In this document: positions 52,074 to 61,053 of the stretch, piece after piece
How positions within the stretch are numbered: position 1 is the stretch's first letter
Layout of the letters: every line of letters starts with the position of its first letter
DNA from: Brevundimonas sp.
GTDB taxonomy: Bacteria > Pseudomonadota > Alphaproteobacteria > Caulobacterales > Caulobacteraceae
NCBI RefSeq assembly: GCF_003248455.1
Contig: NZ_QFNM01000012.1
Span: 5,978-69,977 of the forward strand
DNA: 64,000 nucleotides
Direction: 5' to 3'
The notes under the pieces: generated by a model
Databases searched by the model: none
What the model was told of the DNA's origin: nothing
What the model saw: the letters and a program-made list of their open reading frames with translations, nothing else
Translations under genes and position numbers: made by a program

Positions 52074-53957
52074 ATGCCCATCCGTCGTCTCTCCCCCGAA
52101 ACCGTCAACCGCATCGCCGCCGGCGAGGTGGTCGAGCGGCCCGCCAGCGCCATCAAGGAACTGGTTGAGAACGCCATCGACGCGGGCGGCTCCAACATCG
52201 AGATCCAGGCCGACGGCGGCGGCCTGTCGCGCATCCTGATCGCCGACGACGGCAAGGGCATCCCCAGGGCCGAACTGCCCCTCGCCGTCGAACGCCACGC
52301 CACCTCGAAGCTTGAGCCCGACGACGCCGGCGACGTGGACCTGCTGCGCATCCACACCCTGGGCTTCCGGGGCGAGGCCCTGCCCTCCATCGGCTCGGTC
52401 GCCCGCCTGTCGATCACCACCCGATCCCGCGACGAAACCGAGGCGTGGACCATCACGGTCGAGGGCGGCGAGACCCGCCCCCTGGCCCCCGCCCCCTTCC
52501 CCGGTCCGCATGGCGCGCGGGTCGAGGTGCGCGACCTCTTCTACGCCACCCCCGCCCGGCTCAAATTCATGAAATCCGAACGGGCCGAGGCCATGGCCAT
52601 TTCGGAAGAGATCAAACGCCAGGCCATGGCGCACGAGGCCATCGCTTTCACCCTGTCGCTGGACGGCAAGATCACCCTGCGCCTGCCCGCCGAACATCCG
52701 GGCGACGAGGGCCGCCTGCGCCGCCTGTCCGCCCTTTTGGGGCGCGACTTCGAGGCCAACGCCCTGCTGATCGACCAGGAGCGGGACGGCGTGCGCCTGT
52801 CCGGCTATGCGGGCCTGCCCACCTATTCGCGCGGCAATGCGGCGCATCAGTATCTGTTCGTCAACGGCCGCCCGGTGAAGGATCGGCTGCTGCAGGGGGC
52901 GCTGAGGGGCGCCTACGCCGACTTTCTGGCGCGGGACCGTCACCCGGCCGCCGTCCTCTTCCTCGACATCGACCCCCTCTATGTCGACGTCAACGTCCAC
53001 CCGGCCAAGGCCGAGGTCCGGTTCCGCGATCCGGCCCTGGTGCGCGGCCTGATCGTCGGCGCCCTCAGGCACGCGCTGCACGCCGCCGGCCACCGCGCCT
53101 CCACCACCGTCGCCGCCGACGCCCTGTCCAGCTTCCAGCCGCACACGGGCGTGACGCAGAGTGGCGAGTGGCGAGTAGCGAGTGGCGAGGGCTGGTCCGG
53201 GTGGACAGGCTGGGACGCTCCGGCTTCCCAGACCGCCCAAGTCCTTCCCGGCCTCAACGAACGCAGCGCACGCGTCGAGCCCGGCTGGACCGGCCCCGGA
53301 TACGGCGAACTCGCCACTCGCCACCCGCCACTCGCCACTGCCTCCCAGCCACTCGCCACTCCACAAGACCCCCTCGACTACCCCCTCGGCGCCGCCCGCG
53401 GCCAGCTCCACGCCAACTATATCGTCGCCCAGACCCGCGACGGCCTGGTCATCGTCGACCAACACGCGGCGCACGAGCGGCTGGTCTATGAGCGGATGAA
53501 GGCCCAGATGGCCGAGGGGTCCGTGACCCGCCAGGCCCTGCTGACGCCCGAGGTCGTCGACCTGGACCCCGCCGAGGCCGAGCGCGTCGCCGCCAAGGCC
53601 GACGAACTGGCCGAGATGGGCCTGATCGTCGAGGCCTTCGGCGCCGGCGCCGTCCTGGTGCGCGAGACCCCGGCCCTGCTGGGCGACACCGACGTGCAAG
53701 GGTTGATCCGCGACATCGCCGACGACCTGGCCGAACACGGCATGGCCCTGTCGCTGAAGGAACGCCTCGCCGCCATCTGCGGCACCATGGCCTGCCACGG
53801 CAGCGTCCGTTCGGGCCGCGTCCTCTCCGCCCCCGAGATGAACGCCCTGCTCCGCCAGATGGAGGCCACCCCCCACAGCGGCCAGTGCAACCACGGCCGC
53901 CCGACCTATGTCGAGCTCAAGCTGCACGACCTGGAGAAGCTGTTCGGGCGGCGGTGA
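52074..53957 (+). CDS. mutL: DNA mismatch repair protein MutL with an in-frame repeat insertion
   Basis: Couples MutS recognition to downstream repair. 627 residues from ATG 52074 (MPIRRLSPETVNRIAAGEVV), the conserved family start. GHKL ATPase motifs: ERPASAIKELVENAIDAGG (~21-39), IADDGKGI, HTLGFRGEALPSIGSVARLS, with DLFYATPARLKFMKS and LFVNGRPVKD following. The C-terminal dimerisation domain begins near YIVAQTRDGLVIVDQHAAHE and ends GQCNHGRPTYVELKLHDLEK. The acidic DQHAAHERLVYERM endonuclease-type motif is present. The linker (residues ~362-430) is not normal MutL sequence but a translated intergenic-type repeat. Confidence 0.95.
   Translation: MPIRRLSPETVNRIAAGEVVERPASAIKELVENAIDAGGSNIEIQADGGGLSRILIADDGKGIPRAELPLAVERHATSKLEPDDAGDVDLLRIHTLGFRGEALPSIGSVARLSITTRSRDETEAWTITVEGGETRPLAPAPFPGPHGARVEVRDLFYATPARLKFMKSERAEAMAISEEIKRQAMAHEAIAFTLSLDGKITLRLPAEHPGDEGRLRRLSALLGRDFEANALLIDQERDGVRLSGYAGLPTYSRGNAAHQYLFVNGRPVKDRLLQGALRGAYADFLARDRHPAAVLFLDIDPLYVDVNVHPAKAEVRFRDPALVRGLIVGALRHALHAAGHRASTTVAADALSSFQPHTGVTQSGEWRVASGEGWSGWTGWDAPASQTAQVLPGLNERSARVEPGWTGPGYGELATRHPPLATASQPLATPQDPLDYPLGAARGQLHANYIVAQTRDGLVIVDQHAAHERLVYERMKAQMAEGSVTRQALLTPEVVDLDPAEAERVAAKADELAEMGLIVEAFGAGAVLVRETPALLGDTDVQGLIRDIADDLAEHGMALSLKERLAAICGTMACHGSVRSGRVLSAPEMNALLRQMEATPHSGQCNHGRPTYVELKLHDLEKLFGRR
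53159..53366. repeat. GAGTGGCGAGTAGC-type repeat pair inside the mutL linker
   Basis: The left block (53159-53189) is tandem GAGTGGCGAGTRGC. The right block (about 53310-53360) is tandem ACTCGCCACTCGCC, its inverted complement, so the ~200-bp segment can form a large hairpin. It is in frame with mutL and adds about 69 residues, including SGEWRVASGEG and LATRHPPLATASQPLAT. The total length keeps the frame open. Such GTGGCGAGTA repeats usually occur between genes. Confidence 0.8.
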
Positions 53958-53961
53958 GTCG

Positions 53962-54772
53962 TGAGTGGCGCCTCTGCTGCCGCTGGATGACTGTCTCTAC
54001 GCCCGGCAGCCCATGATGCCGCATCTGACACGGTCAGCAGTGCACCGCTGCCTGCAGCGCCACGGCGTCTCACGTCTGCCCGATATCGAGGGCGACAAGC
54101 CCAAGCGGCGGCGTTTCAAGCGGCATCCCATCGGCTTCTCCCCTGTGGAGCCGAAGATGGCGCGGAGCAGCCCAATCGCCGAGGCGCAGACGGCGGAAGG
54201 CACGCTCCATCTGTTCGTCGCCATCGACCGCACCAGCACGTGCGCCGTCACCCAACGGATCGGCAAGGCGGACAGGCGGACCGCTTGGGAATTCCTGGAG
54301 CACCTGCTGGAGGCCGCGCCTTACAAGATCCATACGATCCTGACCTAACCGGCGGTCGGCGCGCGGCAGCCACAGCGGCATCCAGTTCGCCGAGCCGCAG
54401 CCCGTTAACCGCAACACCGCCTTTTCTCATCAGATGCGCTTCGACATGATCTGCGATGACCACCGCCTCCAGCACCGACTTGCCGAGCCGAACCATCCCT
54501 GAACCAACGGCCAGGTCGAACGGATGCAGCGCACATCAAGGACGCCATCGTCAAACGCTTCCATTACGACAGCCACGATCAACTGCGCACGCACCTCGCC
54601 GAATTTGGCTGCTCCGCGCCGCCCTTCGGAGGCATGGCCGCCTACAACTTCGCGCGCAGGCAAGACCCTCAACGGCCTCACGCCCTACGACTACATCGCT
54701 CGACTTCAGAGCCAGAGCGATTCATCTTCGATCCGATCCGCCAAATGCCGGACCGAACACCTAGACGCCTAG
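53962..54772 (+). pseudogene. Degraded IS481-type transposase relic
   Basis: Several frames together give a transposase. The first (53965-54348) has APLLPLDDCLYARQPMMPHL, TRSAVHRCLQRHGVSRLPDI, GDKPKRRRFKRHPIGF, EAQTAEGTLHLFVAIDRTS and APYKIHTILT. Later frames give NGQVERM, KTLNGLTPYDYIARL, NFARR and SEPERFIFDPIRQMP. This order is the integrase-type core of the IS481 family. The N-terminal HTH part is missing, and at least three frameshifts, a stop and deletions disrupt the rest. It lies between mutL and a minus-strand gene whose stop it touches. No terminal repeats were identified. Confidence 0.85.
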
Positions 54773-55323
54773 TTGATGCCGACGCTTTCCAGCGTGGCGG
54801 GCGGCGTGGTGATGTTCTCGCGGATGCGGCGCGCCGCATGTTCGCACCGCCCCGGAAGACCGAAGAACAGGCCGAACGACTGGCTGCGCGCCTCGGCGTC
54901 GGGATTGTTGATCAGCGTGGCCCACTGCGCCTTGACGGCCGCAACGGCGCGTTCGGCCTCGGCCTTGGCCGCCGCAGATTGACGGGGCGCAGCGGCGGCC
55001 AAGGCCGTGCGGAAGTCCTGCGCCTCGAGCCGCCCCAGACGCACCAGTTCGACATCCTCCGGCGCACGGGCCGGCAGGGTGTCGCCCAGATCGGCATGGC
55101 CGCTCACCAACGCATCGCACCAGGCCACCAGCGGATAGTCCGCGCTGGGCGCCCCTCGCGGCAAGGGCCGCGCATAGGCGATGGCCTCGCGCGTTTTCAG
55201 CGCATCTGCGGTCTCGCCCGAACGATTGCCCGTGACGATCGGACCGTCCTGGGTTTGGGCCAAGGCGGCGTGAGCGGCGAAAAGAGAGGCGGTGGCGAGT
55301 GCGGCGGTGAGCAGTTTCGGCAT
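54769..55323 (-). CDS. Secreted protein of unknown function (184 aa)
   Basis: A signal peptide (residues 1-22, ending AALAQ) is followed by a helical Ala/Glu/Arg-rich protein with the segment YARPLPRGAPSADYPLVAWC, a charged middle (APEDVELVRLGRLEAQDFRT) and a C-terminal part with two Cys in the mature protein (WCDAL, GRCEHAARRI). I do not recognise a family. It lies 140 bp downstream of a TonB receptor on the same strand. The IS481 relic reaches its stop codon. Confidence 0.78.
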   Translation of the reverse strand: MPKLLTAALATASLFAAHAALAQTQDGPIVTGNRSGETADALKTREAIAYARPLPRGAPSADYPLVAWCDALVSGHADLGDTLPARAPEDVELVRLGRLEAQDFRTALAAAAPRQSAAAKAEAERAVAAVKAQWATLINNPDAEARSQSFGLFFGLPGRCEHAARRIRENITTPPATLESVGIN

Positions 55324-55463
55324 GATCTTCCTTCGAGGCGACGTTTGAAGCGGCGTCCGTGATCAACGCTCGCCTGGGCCGATGGTTTTTCTACGGCGCC
55401 ACTTGACCGAAAAAGGCGGCGGAGCGTGGCTCCGCCGCCTCAATTTACGGTCGAAGACCCGCC

Positions 55464-58421
55464 TTAGAACTTGGCAGTCAGACCGACGTAGTAACGACGA
55501 CCCAGCACATCGTAGGTCGACGGGTCGGTGTTGGCCTGAACGCCCGGATCGAAGATGTTCGGCTGTTCGTCCGTCAGGTTGTTGACGCCGCCGCGTAGCG
55601 AGACGGTGTCGTTGATCGCCCAGGAGCCGTTCAGGTCGAAGTAATCGATCGAGGGGAGAACGTCCGTGGTGTTGATCACGGTGATCTCGCCCACACGGCG
55701 CCAGCGCGCGCCGATCGAGAACGGACCGTCGGACCACGTCACCGAGCTCAGCGCCTTCCACTCGGGGAAGGTATTGCCGAACGCGCTGTCGATGGTGCCG
55801 GTGCGATCGGTGAAGGCGCCGCCCTCGACGACGTTGTCTTCGTAGTTCTCCAGCCAGCTGACGACGGTGTTGAACTTCAGACGACCCCAGTCGCCACCGC
55901 CGATGTCGGCGATGTTGAACGCCCAGTCCGCCTGCAAGTCGATGCCGGAGGTCTTGATCATGCCCAGGTTGGCCTGGTTTTCAATGGCGCCGACGATGTT
56001 GCCCGACAGCGGATCGCGGCTGAACAGCTGGCAGTAGGAGTTGGAGGCGCTGAACGTCGGGTTTTCACCCGTCACGTTGAAGCAGCCCTCAAGGGAGTCG
56101 CCGGCCGCGATGGAGCCGATCGCGTCGCTGATCTCGATATTGTAGTAGTCGATCGACGCCGAGAAGCCCGACAGCCAGGGCGATTGGAAGCGCGACTGAT
56201 AGACCAGGCCGACCGACCAGCTATCCGAGGTTTCCTCGAATAGGTTGGGGTTGCCGCCGGTGCGGCTTTCGACCTGGTTGTTGGAATACTGATAGTTGTC
56301 GATGGCCAGCGGCGAGATGCCCTGAGCCAAGCACAGCGCGCGCACGGCGGCGGCATTGGGGCCCTGACGGAAGCTGCTGCGCGTATCGCAGGGATCCCCG
56401 CCCGTGCCGGTCGCCGACGGCGCGCCGATGCTGGGGAAGTCGGTGCTGGCCGTCGCGAACAGTTCGCCGATCGAGGGCGCGCGCACCGAACGGCTGTAGC
56501 CGCCGCGCGCACGCAGACCGCCCGCGACGGTCCAGTCCAGTTCGGCCCGATAGGCCTGGGTGCCGCCTGCGGTGCTGTAATCCGCGTAGCGATAACCCAG
56601 GTTCAGGTCCAACTGCTCGATAAACGGGATGTCCGACAGCAGCGGAACCAAGGCTTCGATGAACAGTTCGCGGGAGTTCGTTCCGCCACTCAGCGAAGGC
56701 GTCGGGTTGAAGCCGGCGATTTCGGAACCGCCGATGGTGCCGCCGTCCGGCAGACCGTTGGCATCCAAGTGGGGCGTGACAGCGTTCTGTTGAGCCAGCG
56801 AGGAGTCGGCGCCGAAGGTGAAGTCGTCCTGACGGTATTGAGCGCCCAGGGCGACACGCACTTCGCCGGCGGGCAGGTCGAAAGCCTTGCCTTGCAGCGA
56901 GGCTTCGATCACGCGCTGCTCGGTAACGGTCGAGTTACGTGCGGAGCGACCGATGTAGCTGATGCATTCCGCCGACAATTCGGTGACGCCGAAGGGATCG
57001 AACCCGCCGGCGCACAGGCTGCGGCCGCCGTCGGCCGCGTCCAGCAGACGTTGGACCGACGAACGCGAGACGTTGCCCGTCTGCGTGGTGGTGTTCGAGA
57101 CGCGGCCGTACGAACCGTAGACGTCATAGGTCCACTCGCTCTGCGGCACACGACCGCGAACGCCCGTCGTGATTTGGTAGATGTTGTATTCTTCCGTCGA
57201 GTGACGGCCGCCCAGCGCGGTGAAACGCTTGTTCAGCAGGAACGAGCCGTTCGGATTGGCGCGCGCGTTCAGCAGGGTGCGCAGGTCGGCGGTGATGAAC
57301 GGGTTGGTCGCCGGAACGCGGAATCCGGTGCCACTGGCAGCCGGGCTGGCGGCCAGTTCGGTGTCGCCGACGTACTGGGTGAACAGGGCGTTGGCGTAGA
57401 CTTCCGCGTTGTCGTTGATCTTGTAACGGCCGCCGCCATACACATTATAGCGATCGAGCGGCAGTTGCAGATAGTTCAGCGGGCCGGTGTTGAAGGTGTA
57501 GTTGGCGCCCGGGGCCGTGTATTCGGCGCCGGCTCCGGCCGGATTCTTCACGTTTAGCTTGCCGGTGTAGGAGAACAGCGAGTTGTCGTCGTTGAACCCG
57601 AAGGCGCCGGTGTTGGACAGCGTCGCGTTGTTGAAATAGGCGCGAACGGCCGCCAGGCTGGGCAGGTTGTTGCTGTCGAAGACGGTCGAACCGAGCGGCG
57701 AGGTTCCCGAGGGTCCCGAAACCTTGGAGAAGTCACGAGCCGCGTTGTAGATGACGTCGCGCGTCGAACGGCCCAGCGACAGGACCATGTTGCCGCGGTC
57801 GTCGTCGAAATTGCCGCCGACGGTGATCGCATAGCTTTCGGTCTTGCCGTCGCTGCGATCGGTTTCACCGTATTGAGCGTCGACTTGAACGCCCGAGAAG
57901 TTCTCGTCCAAGATGAAGTTGGCGACGCCGGCCAGGGCGTCCGAACCATAGGCGGCCGAAGCGCCGCCCGAGATCACTTCGATATTCTTGATCAGGGCGG
58001 TCGGGATCAGGTTGACGTCGACCGAGCCGTCCGAGTTCGACGGAACGACGCGACGGCCGTTCATCAGAACCAGCGTGCGGTTCGAACCCAGATTGCGCAG
58101 GTTGATGTTCGCCTGGCCGCCGTTCGAAGGGTTGTTCGACGTCGAAGAGATCGACGGCGTGAACTGCGGCAGATCGTTGATCAAGGTGTCGATGGTGACG
58201 GAACCGGTGGCCTGGAAGTCTTGGGCCGACACGGTGACGATGGGGCTGGTCGAACGATAGTCCTGACGCGCGATGCGCGAACCCGTGACGACGATCTCCC
58301 CGACTTCCGTCGCCTGGTCGTCAGCCGACTGGGCGAAGGAGGGCGTCGCGGCCATAGCCAGGGCGGCGCCGCCGATGATCGTGGTCGCCAGAAGGCTGCG
58401 GCGATATCTATTGGTGTTCAA
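55464..58421 (-). CDS. TonB-dependent receptor (large Caulobacterales type)
   Basis: A 985-residue outer-membrane receptor. I choose TTG 58421 because GGAGAAC lies 5-12 bp upstream and the signal peptide (LNTNRYRRSLLATTIIGGAA, ending PSFAQ) then begins; the frame opens to 58481. TonB box EIVVTGSRI (~41), plug with NINLRNLGSNRTLVLMNGRR and VISGGASAAYGSDALAGVAN, barrel to LGRRYYVGLTAKF. It resembles the receptor at 13152-15860 in class but not closely. No FecIR or transporter genes adjoin, so the ligand is unknown. A terminator-like GGCGGAGC...GCTCCGCC inverted repeat follows near 55412-55438. Confidence 0.94.
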   Translation of the reverse strand: MNTNRYRRSLLATTIIGGAALAMAATPSFAQSADDQATEVGEIVVTGSRIARQDYRSTSPIVTVSAQDFQATGSVTIDTLINDLPQFTPSISSTSNNPSNGGQANINLRNLGSNRTLVLMNGRRVVPSNSDGSVDVNLIPTALIKNIEVISGGASAAYGSDALAGVANFILDENFSGVQVDAQYGETDRSDGKTESYAITVGGNFDDDRGNMVLSLGRSTRDVIYNAARDFSKVSGPSGTSPLGSTVFDSNNLPSLAAVRAYFNNATLSNTGAFGFNDDNSLFSYTGKLNVKNPAGAGAEYTAPGANYTFNTGPLNYLQLPLDRYNVYGGGRYKINDNAEVYANALFTQYVGDTELAASPAASGTGFRVPATNPFITADLRTLLNARANPNGSFLLNKRFTALGGRHSTEEYNIYQITTGVRGRVPQSEWTYDVYGSYGRVSNTTTQTGNVSRSSVQRLLDAADGGRSLCAGGFDPFGVTELSAECISYIGRSARNSTVTEQRVIEASLQGKAFDLPAGEVRVALGAQYRQDDFTFGADSSLAQQNAVTPHLDANGLPDGGTIGGSEIAGFNPTPSLSGGTNSRELFIEALVPLLSDIPFIEQLDLNLGYRYADYSTAGGTQAYRAELDWTVAGGLRARGGYSRSVRAPSIGELFATASTDFPSIGAPSATGTGGDPCDTRSSFRQGPNAAAVRALCLAQGISPLAIDNYQYSNNQVESRTGGNPNLFEETSDSWSVGLVYQSRFQSPWLSGFSASIDYYNIEISDAIGSIAAGDSLEGCFNVTGENPTFSASNSYCQLFSRDPLSGNIVGAIENQANLGMIKTSGIDLQADWAFNIADIGGGDWGRLKFNTVVSWLENYEDNVVEGGAFTDRTGTIDSAFGNTFPEWKALSSVTWSDGPFSIGARWRRVGEITVINTTDVLPSIDYFDLNGSWAINDTVSLRGGVNNLTDEQPNIFDPGVQANTDPSTYDVLGRRYYVGLTAKF

Positions 58422-58676
58422 GGCTTGTTCTCCCGAGAAAGAGCCGCTCTCGGCACGAGAGGATGACTCGATCATAGCCAATTGCCGATCGTCTGATCGG
58501 TTGGAGGCGAGACCATACCAAGGCCGGTGCGAAGTCCAGTAAGAAGGCGCAAGCTAGACACATTGAAGACATCGCTGTCGCAAAGACGACACACCATGGT
58601 CGCCCAAGCGACATTGGCGCGGCTGCCATATCCGGTGATACATTCGTCTCGAACCCCATTTAGGATCGAGAATAGA

Positions 58677-59213
58677 ATGACCCTTCCATCGCGCCGAAAT
58701 AGACTGAAACTCGCGATGCTTTTTATTTTGGCGTCAGGTTATTTTTCTCAAGGCGCGTATGCGCAGCAAAATACAGCGTCGGCATCCAACGACTTGATCG
58801 GTTCGGTGACGCGCTGCCGGGGCGTTCAGGGGGATCAGGCGCGCCTGGCGTGTTTCGACACCGCAGCCGCCGCCCTGGCGGCCGCCGGAGAGGTCGCGGT
58901 CATCAGCCGCCAGGACGTAGAGCAGAATCAGCGCCGCCTGTTCGGTTTCAATGTCTCGGCGCTCAACCCGTTCGACATCTCTGGCGGAAACGACCTGCGA
59001 TCCATCTCGGGCACGATGACCGGCGCGCGGGACCTGGGCCGGGGCGAATGGCTGATCACGCTGGACGACGGATCGGTGTGGCGAAAGACCGACGGCGCAG
59101 ATGTGTCGTTCTCGCCGCGTCGCCAATATCCGGTGACGGTGCGGCGCGCGGCGCTGGGCAGCTATATGATGAAGGTCGGCGACACGCCGCCCTTCCGCGT
59201 CAAGCGCGAATAG
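58677..59213 (+). CDS. Secreted protein of unknown function (178 aa)
   Basis: ATG 58677 gives MTLPSRRNRLKLAMLFILAS, a signal peptide cleaved near AYAQQ (~30); Met at 58716 is an alternative start. The mature protein begins with SVTRCRGVQGDQARLACFDT, a cysteine-bounded segment seen in many alphaproteobacterial exported proteins. It ends in a beta-rich domain (GEWLITLDDGSVWRKTDG, then VTVRRAALGSYMMKV and PFRVKRE). The second half resembles a small OB/SH3-like module, but I cannot name it. Divergent from the TonB receptor. Confidence 0.82.
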   Translation: MTLPSRRNRLKLAMLFILASGYFSQGAYAQQNTASASNDLIGSVTRCRGVQGDQARLACFDTAAAALAAAGEVAVISRQDVEQNQRRLFGFNVSALNPFDISGGNDLRSISGTMTGARDLGRGEWLITLDDGSVWRKTDGADVSFSPRRQYPVTVRRAALGSYMMKVGDTPPFRVKRE

Positions 59214-59216
59214 GCC

Positions 59217-59366
59217 TCACCGTTCGATCGCCACGCGGCTAGCGTAAGGCTCCGGTTCGGGGGTGCAGGAAGCGGCGGCCAGTTCGATCGCGGCGAGACT
59301 CACCAGCAGAACGACAGCGACGGGCGCGAGCCGATTTGATACAGCGGCGAGGATCGAACGGGCCAC
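59217..59366 (-). CDS. Possible small membrane or secreted protein (49 aa)
   Basis: From GTG 59366: a basic start (VARSILAAVSNRLAP), one hydrophobic segment (VAVVLLVSLAAIELAAASC) and a short polar tail with TPEPEPYASRV. The signal-like helix followed by Cys, and the close convergent fit with the previous gene (3 bp apart), suggest a real gene. No clear ribosome binding site is seen and the start is uncertain. The open frame continues upstream antisense to the metallo-hydrolase, which is not credible. Confidence 0.4.
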   Translation of the reverse strand: MARSILAAVSNRLAPVAVVLLVSLAAIELAAASCTPEPEPYASRVAIER

Positions 59367-59435
59367 GACGGGCGCTCCGGCAATGATGACCGAAATCCTG
59401 ACGCAAGCGGCGCGCCAGCCGGAGGGCGCGGCGGC

Positions 59436-60338
59436 ATGATCCCCTTCGTGCGCCAGTTCGACTTCGCCTATGGGCGGCGGGATCAGGTTTCGCCCCTGGT
59501 GCAGCGCGTGATCGCCGACAATCCGGGGCCGTTCACCTTCACCGGGACGGGCACCTATATTGTCGGCCGGCCGGACCAGGGGGCCGAGGTCGCGGTGATC
59601 GATCCGGGGCCGACGGACGAGGCGCATCTGGCGGCGCTTCTGGCGGCGGTGGACGGGCGGCGAGTCAGCCATGTGATGGTCACGCATACGCACCGGGACC
59701 ATGCGCCCCTGGCCCGGCCGTTCGCGGAGGCGACGGGCGCGCCGATCCTGGCGGCGCGGCCTCCGGCGCGCGAAACCCATGCGTCCGGCGGACTGGACGA
59801 GGACGAGGACGCCGAATTCGCTCCCGACGTCGTTCTGACGGGCGGAGAGATCGTCGCCGGCGACGGCTGGACGCTGGAGGCGCTGTTCACGCCCGGTCAT
59901 GCGTCGAACCATATGGCCTTCGTCCTGCACGAGGAGAACGCCCTGTTCTGCGGCGATCATGTCATGGGCTGGTCGACGACCGTGGTCGCGCCGCCGGACG
60001 GGAACATGCGCCGGTATATGGCCAGCCTGGACGCGGTGATCGCCCGGGGCTTCGACACGCTGTGGCCGACGCACGGGGCGCCGATCACCGATGTGGGCCC
60101 GTTTCTGGAGGCCTATCGCGCCCATCGGATCGAGCGGGAGGCGCAGATCGTCGGGCGTCTGGCGGCCGGAGACCGGACGATCGCCGAGATGGTTCCCACC
60201 CTATACGCCGCCGTCGATCGGCGGCTGTGGCCGGCGGCCTCCTTGTCGGTGCTGGCGCATCTGATCAAGCTGGTCGAGGACGGTCTGGCGGCCTGCGACG
60301 GCGAGCCGGGCCTGGGCGCGCGGTTTCGCCCGGCCTAA
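59436..60338 (+). CDS. Metallo-beta-lactamase-fold hydrolase
   Basis: A 300-residue MBL-superfamily hydrolase of the LACTB2-like type. Zinc motif THTHRDHAPLARPF (~87-100), next ligand His in FTPGHASNHMAFVL (~152), Asp in LFCGDHVMGWSTT (~171) and His in LWPTHGAPI (~212). A C-terminal winged-helix-like region (~245-295) is typical of that subgroup. The substrate is unknown; LACTB2 relatives include ribonucleases and thioesterase-like enzymes. It ends 9 bp from the convergent DUF1499 gene. Confidence 0.9.
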   Translation: MIPFVRQFDFAYGRRDQVSPLVQRVIADNPGPFTFTGTGTYIVGRPDQGAEVAVIDPGPTDEAHLAALLAAVDGRRVSHVMVTHTHRDHAPLARPFAEATGAPILAARPPARETHASGGLDEDEDAEFAPDVVLTGGEIVAGDGWTLEALFTPGHASNHMAFVLHEENALFCGDHVMGWSTTVVAPPDGNMRRYMASLDAVIARGFDTLWPTHGAPITDVGPFLEAYRAHRIEREAQIVGRLAAGDRTIAEMVPTLYAAVDRRLWPAASLSVLAHLIKLVEDGLAACDGEPGLGARFRPA

Positions 60339-60347
60339 CCGTCGCGG

Positions 60348-61019
60348 TCAGCGGGTCTGGGACAGTCCGCCGGCGATGCGGGCGGCCAGGCGGCAGGCGG
60401 CGCCGCCGTCGGGGCGGGCGTCGCGGGCGGCGACGCGGATATCGGTGCGGCCGGGACGGATGCGGACCACCGCATCGTTGACGAAGCCGAACCATGCGCC
60501 CTGATGCGCGGCCTCGACCTCGAACGTCGAGGCGCGGTTCACGACGAAGCCGGCGTCGACCAGGGCGGAGGCCGCCTGCTGGGCCAGGACCTGGCTGGGG
60601 ACGGCGACGACGGCGTCGCAGCTGGCCGGGGTCGATCCGCGATGCAGGGCGGCGGCGCGCGAGAAGACGGGCGGCTCCTGCACATTGGTCGTGACGTCCT
60701 GAGGCGCGGGGGCGGCGTCGCGGCCCTGGCGCCAGACGAAGCCCGCCACCGTCGCCCCCGCCAGCGCCACGGCCGCCAGGGCGTAGAGCCCCCTGCCCTT
60801 CAGGTCGCGCAGCGCCAGGATCGCCGCGATCAGCGCGCCCGCCAGCCCGATCCAGGCCAGGATGCGCGCCACCGTCCAGGTCAGCAGGTCATAGGCGACG
60901 GCCAGGTCCGCGCCGCCGAACCGCGTCGCCGCCACCGCCGCCACGATCAGCACCAGGGGCGCTGCGGCCAGAGCCGTCAGCCAAGGCAGGACGGCCGGAA
61001 CGGGCTTTCGGGTCGGCAT
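60348..61019 (-). CDS. DUF1499-domain membrane protein
   Basis: 223 residues. Three hydrophobic helices in the first half (about 12-32, 45-65 and 73-92) precede a DUF1499-type soluble domain with AVPSQVLAQQAASALVDAGF, FEVEAAHQGAWFGFVNDAVV and RIRPGRTDIRVAARDARPDG. The molecular function of this domain is not known. It lies 34 bp downstream of the acyl-CoA ligase gene on the same strand and may be co-transcribed. Confidence 0.85.
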   Translation of the reverse strand: MPTRKPVPAVLPWLTALAAAPLVLIVAAVAATRFGGADLAVAYDLLTWTVARILAWIGLAGALIAAILALRDLKGRGLYALAAVALAGATVAGFVWRQGRDAAPAPQDVTTNVQEPPVFSRAAALHRGSTPASCDAVVAVPSQVLAQQAASALVDAGFVVNRASTFEVEAAHQGAWFGFVNDAVVRIRPGRTDIRVAARDARPDGGAACRLAARIAGGLSQTR

Positions 61020-61053
61020 TCGGGCTCCGGTTCGGGCTTCGACCCCGACAGGG

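Noticed and set aside
59377..59436. Short plus-strand frame just before the metallo-hydrolase, as a leader peptide
   Set aside because: No ribosome binding site, no biased codons and no attenuator-like structure; probably chance.
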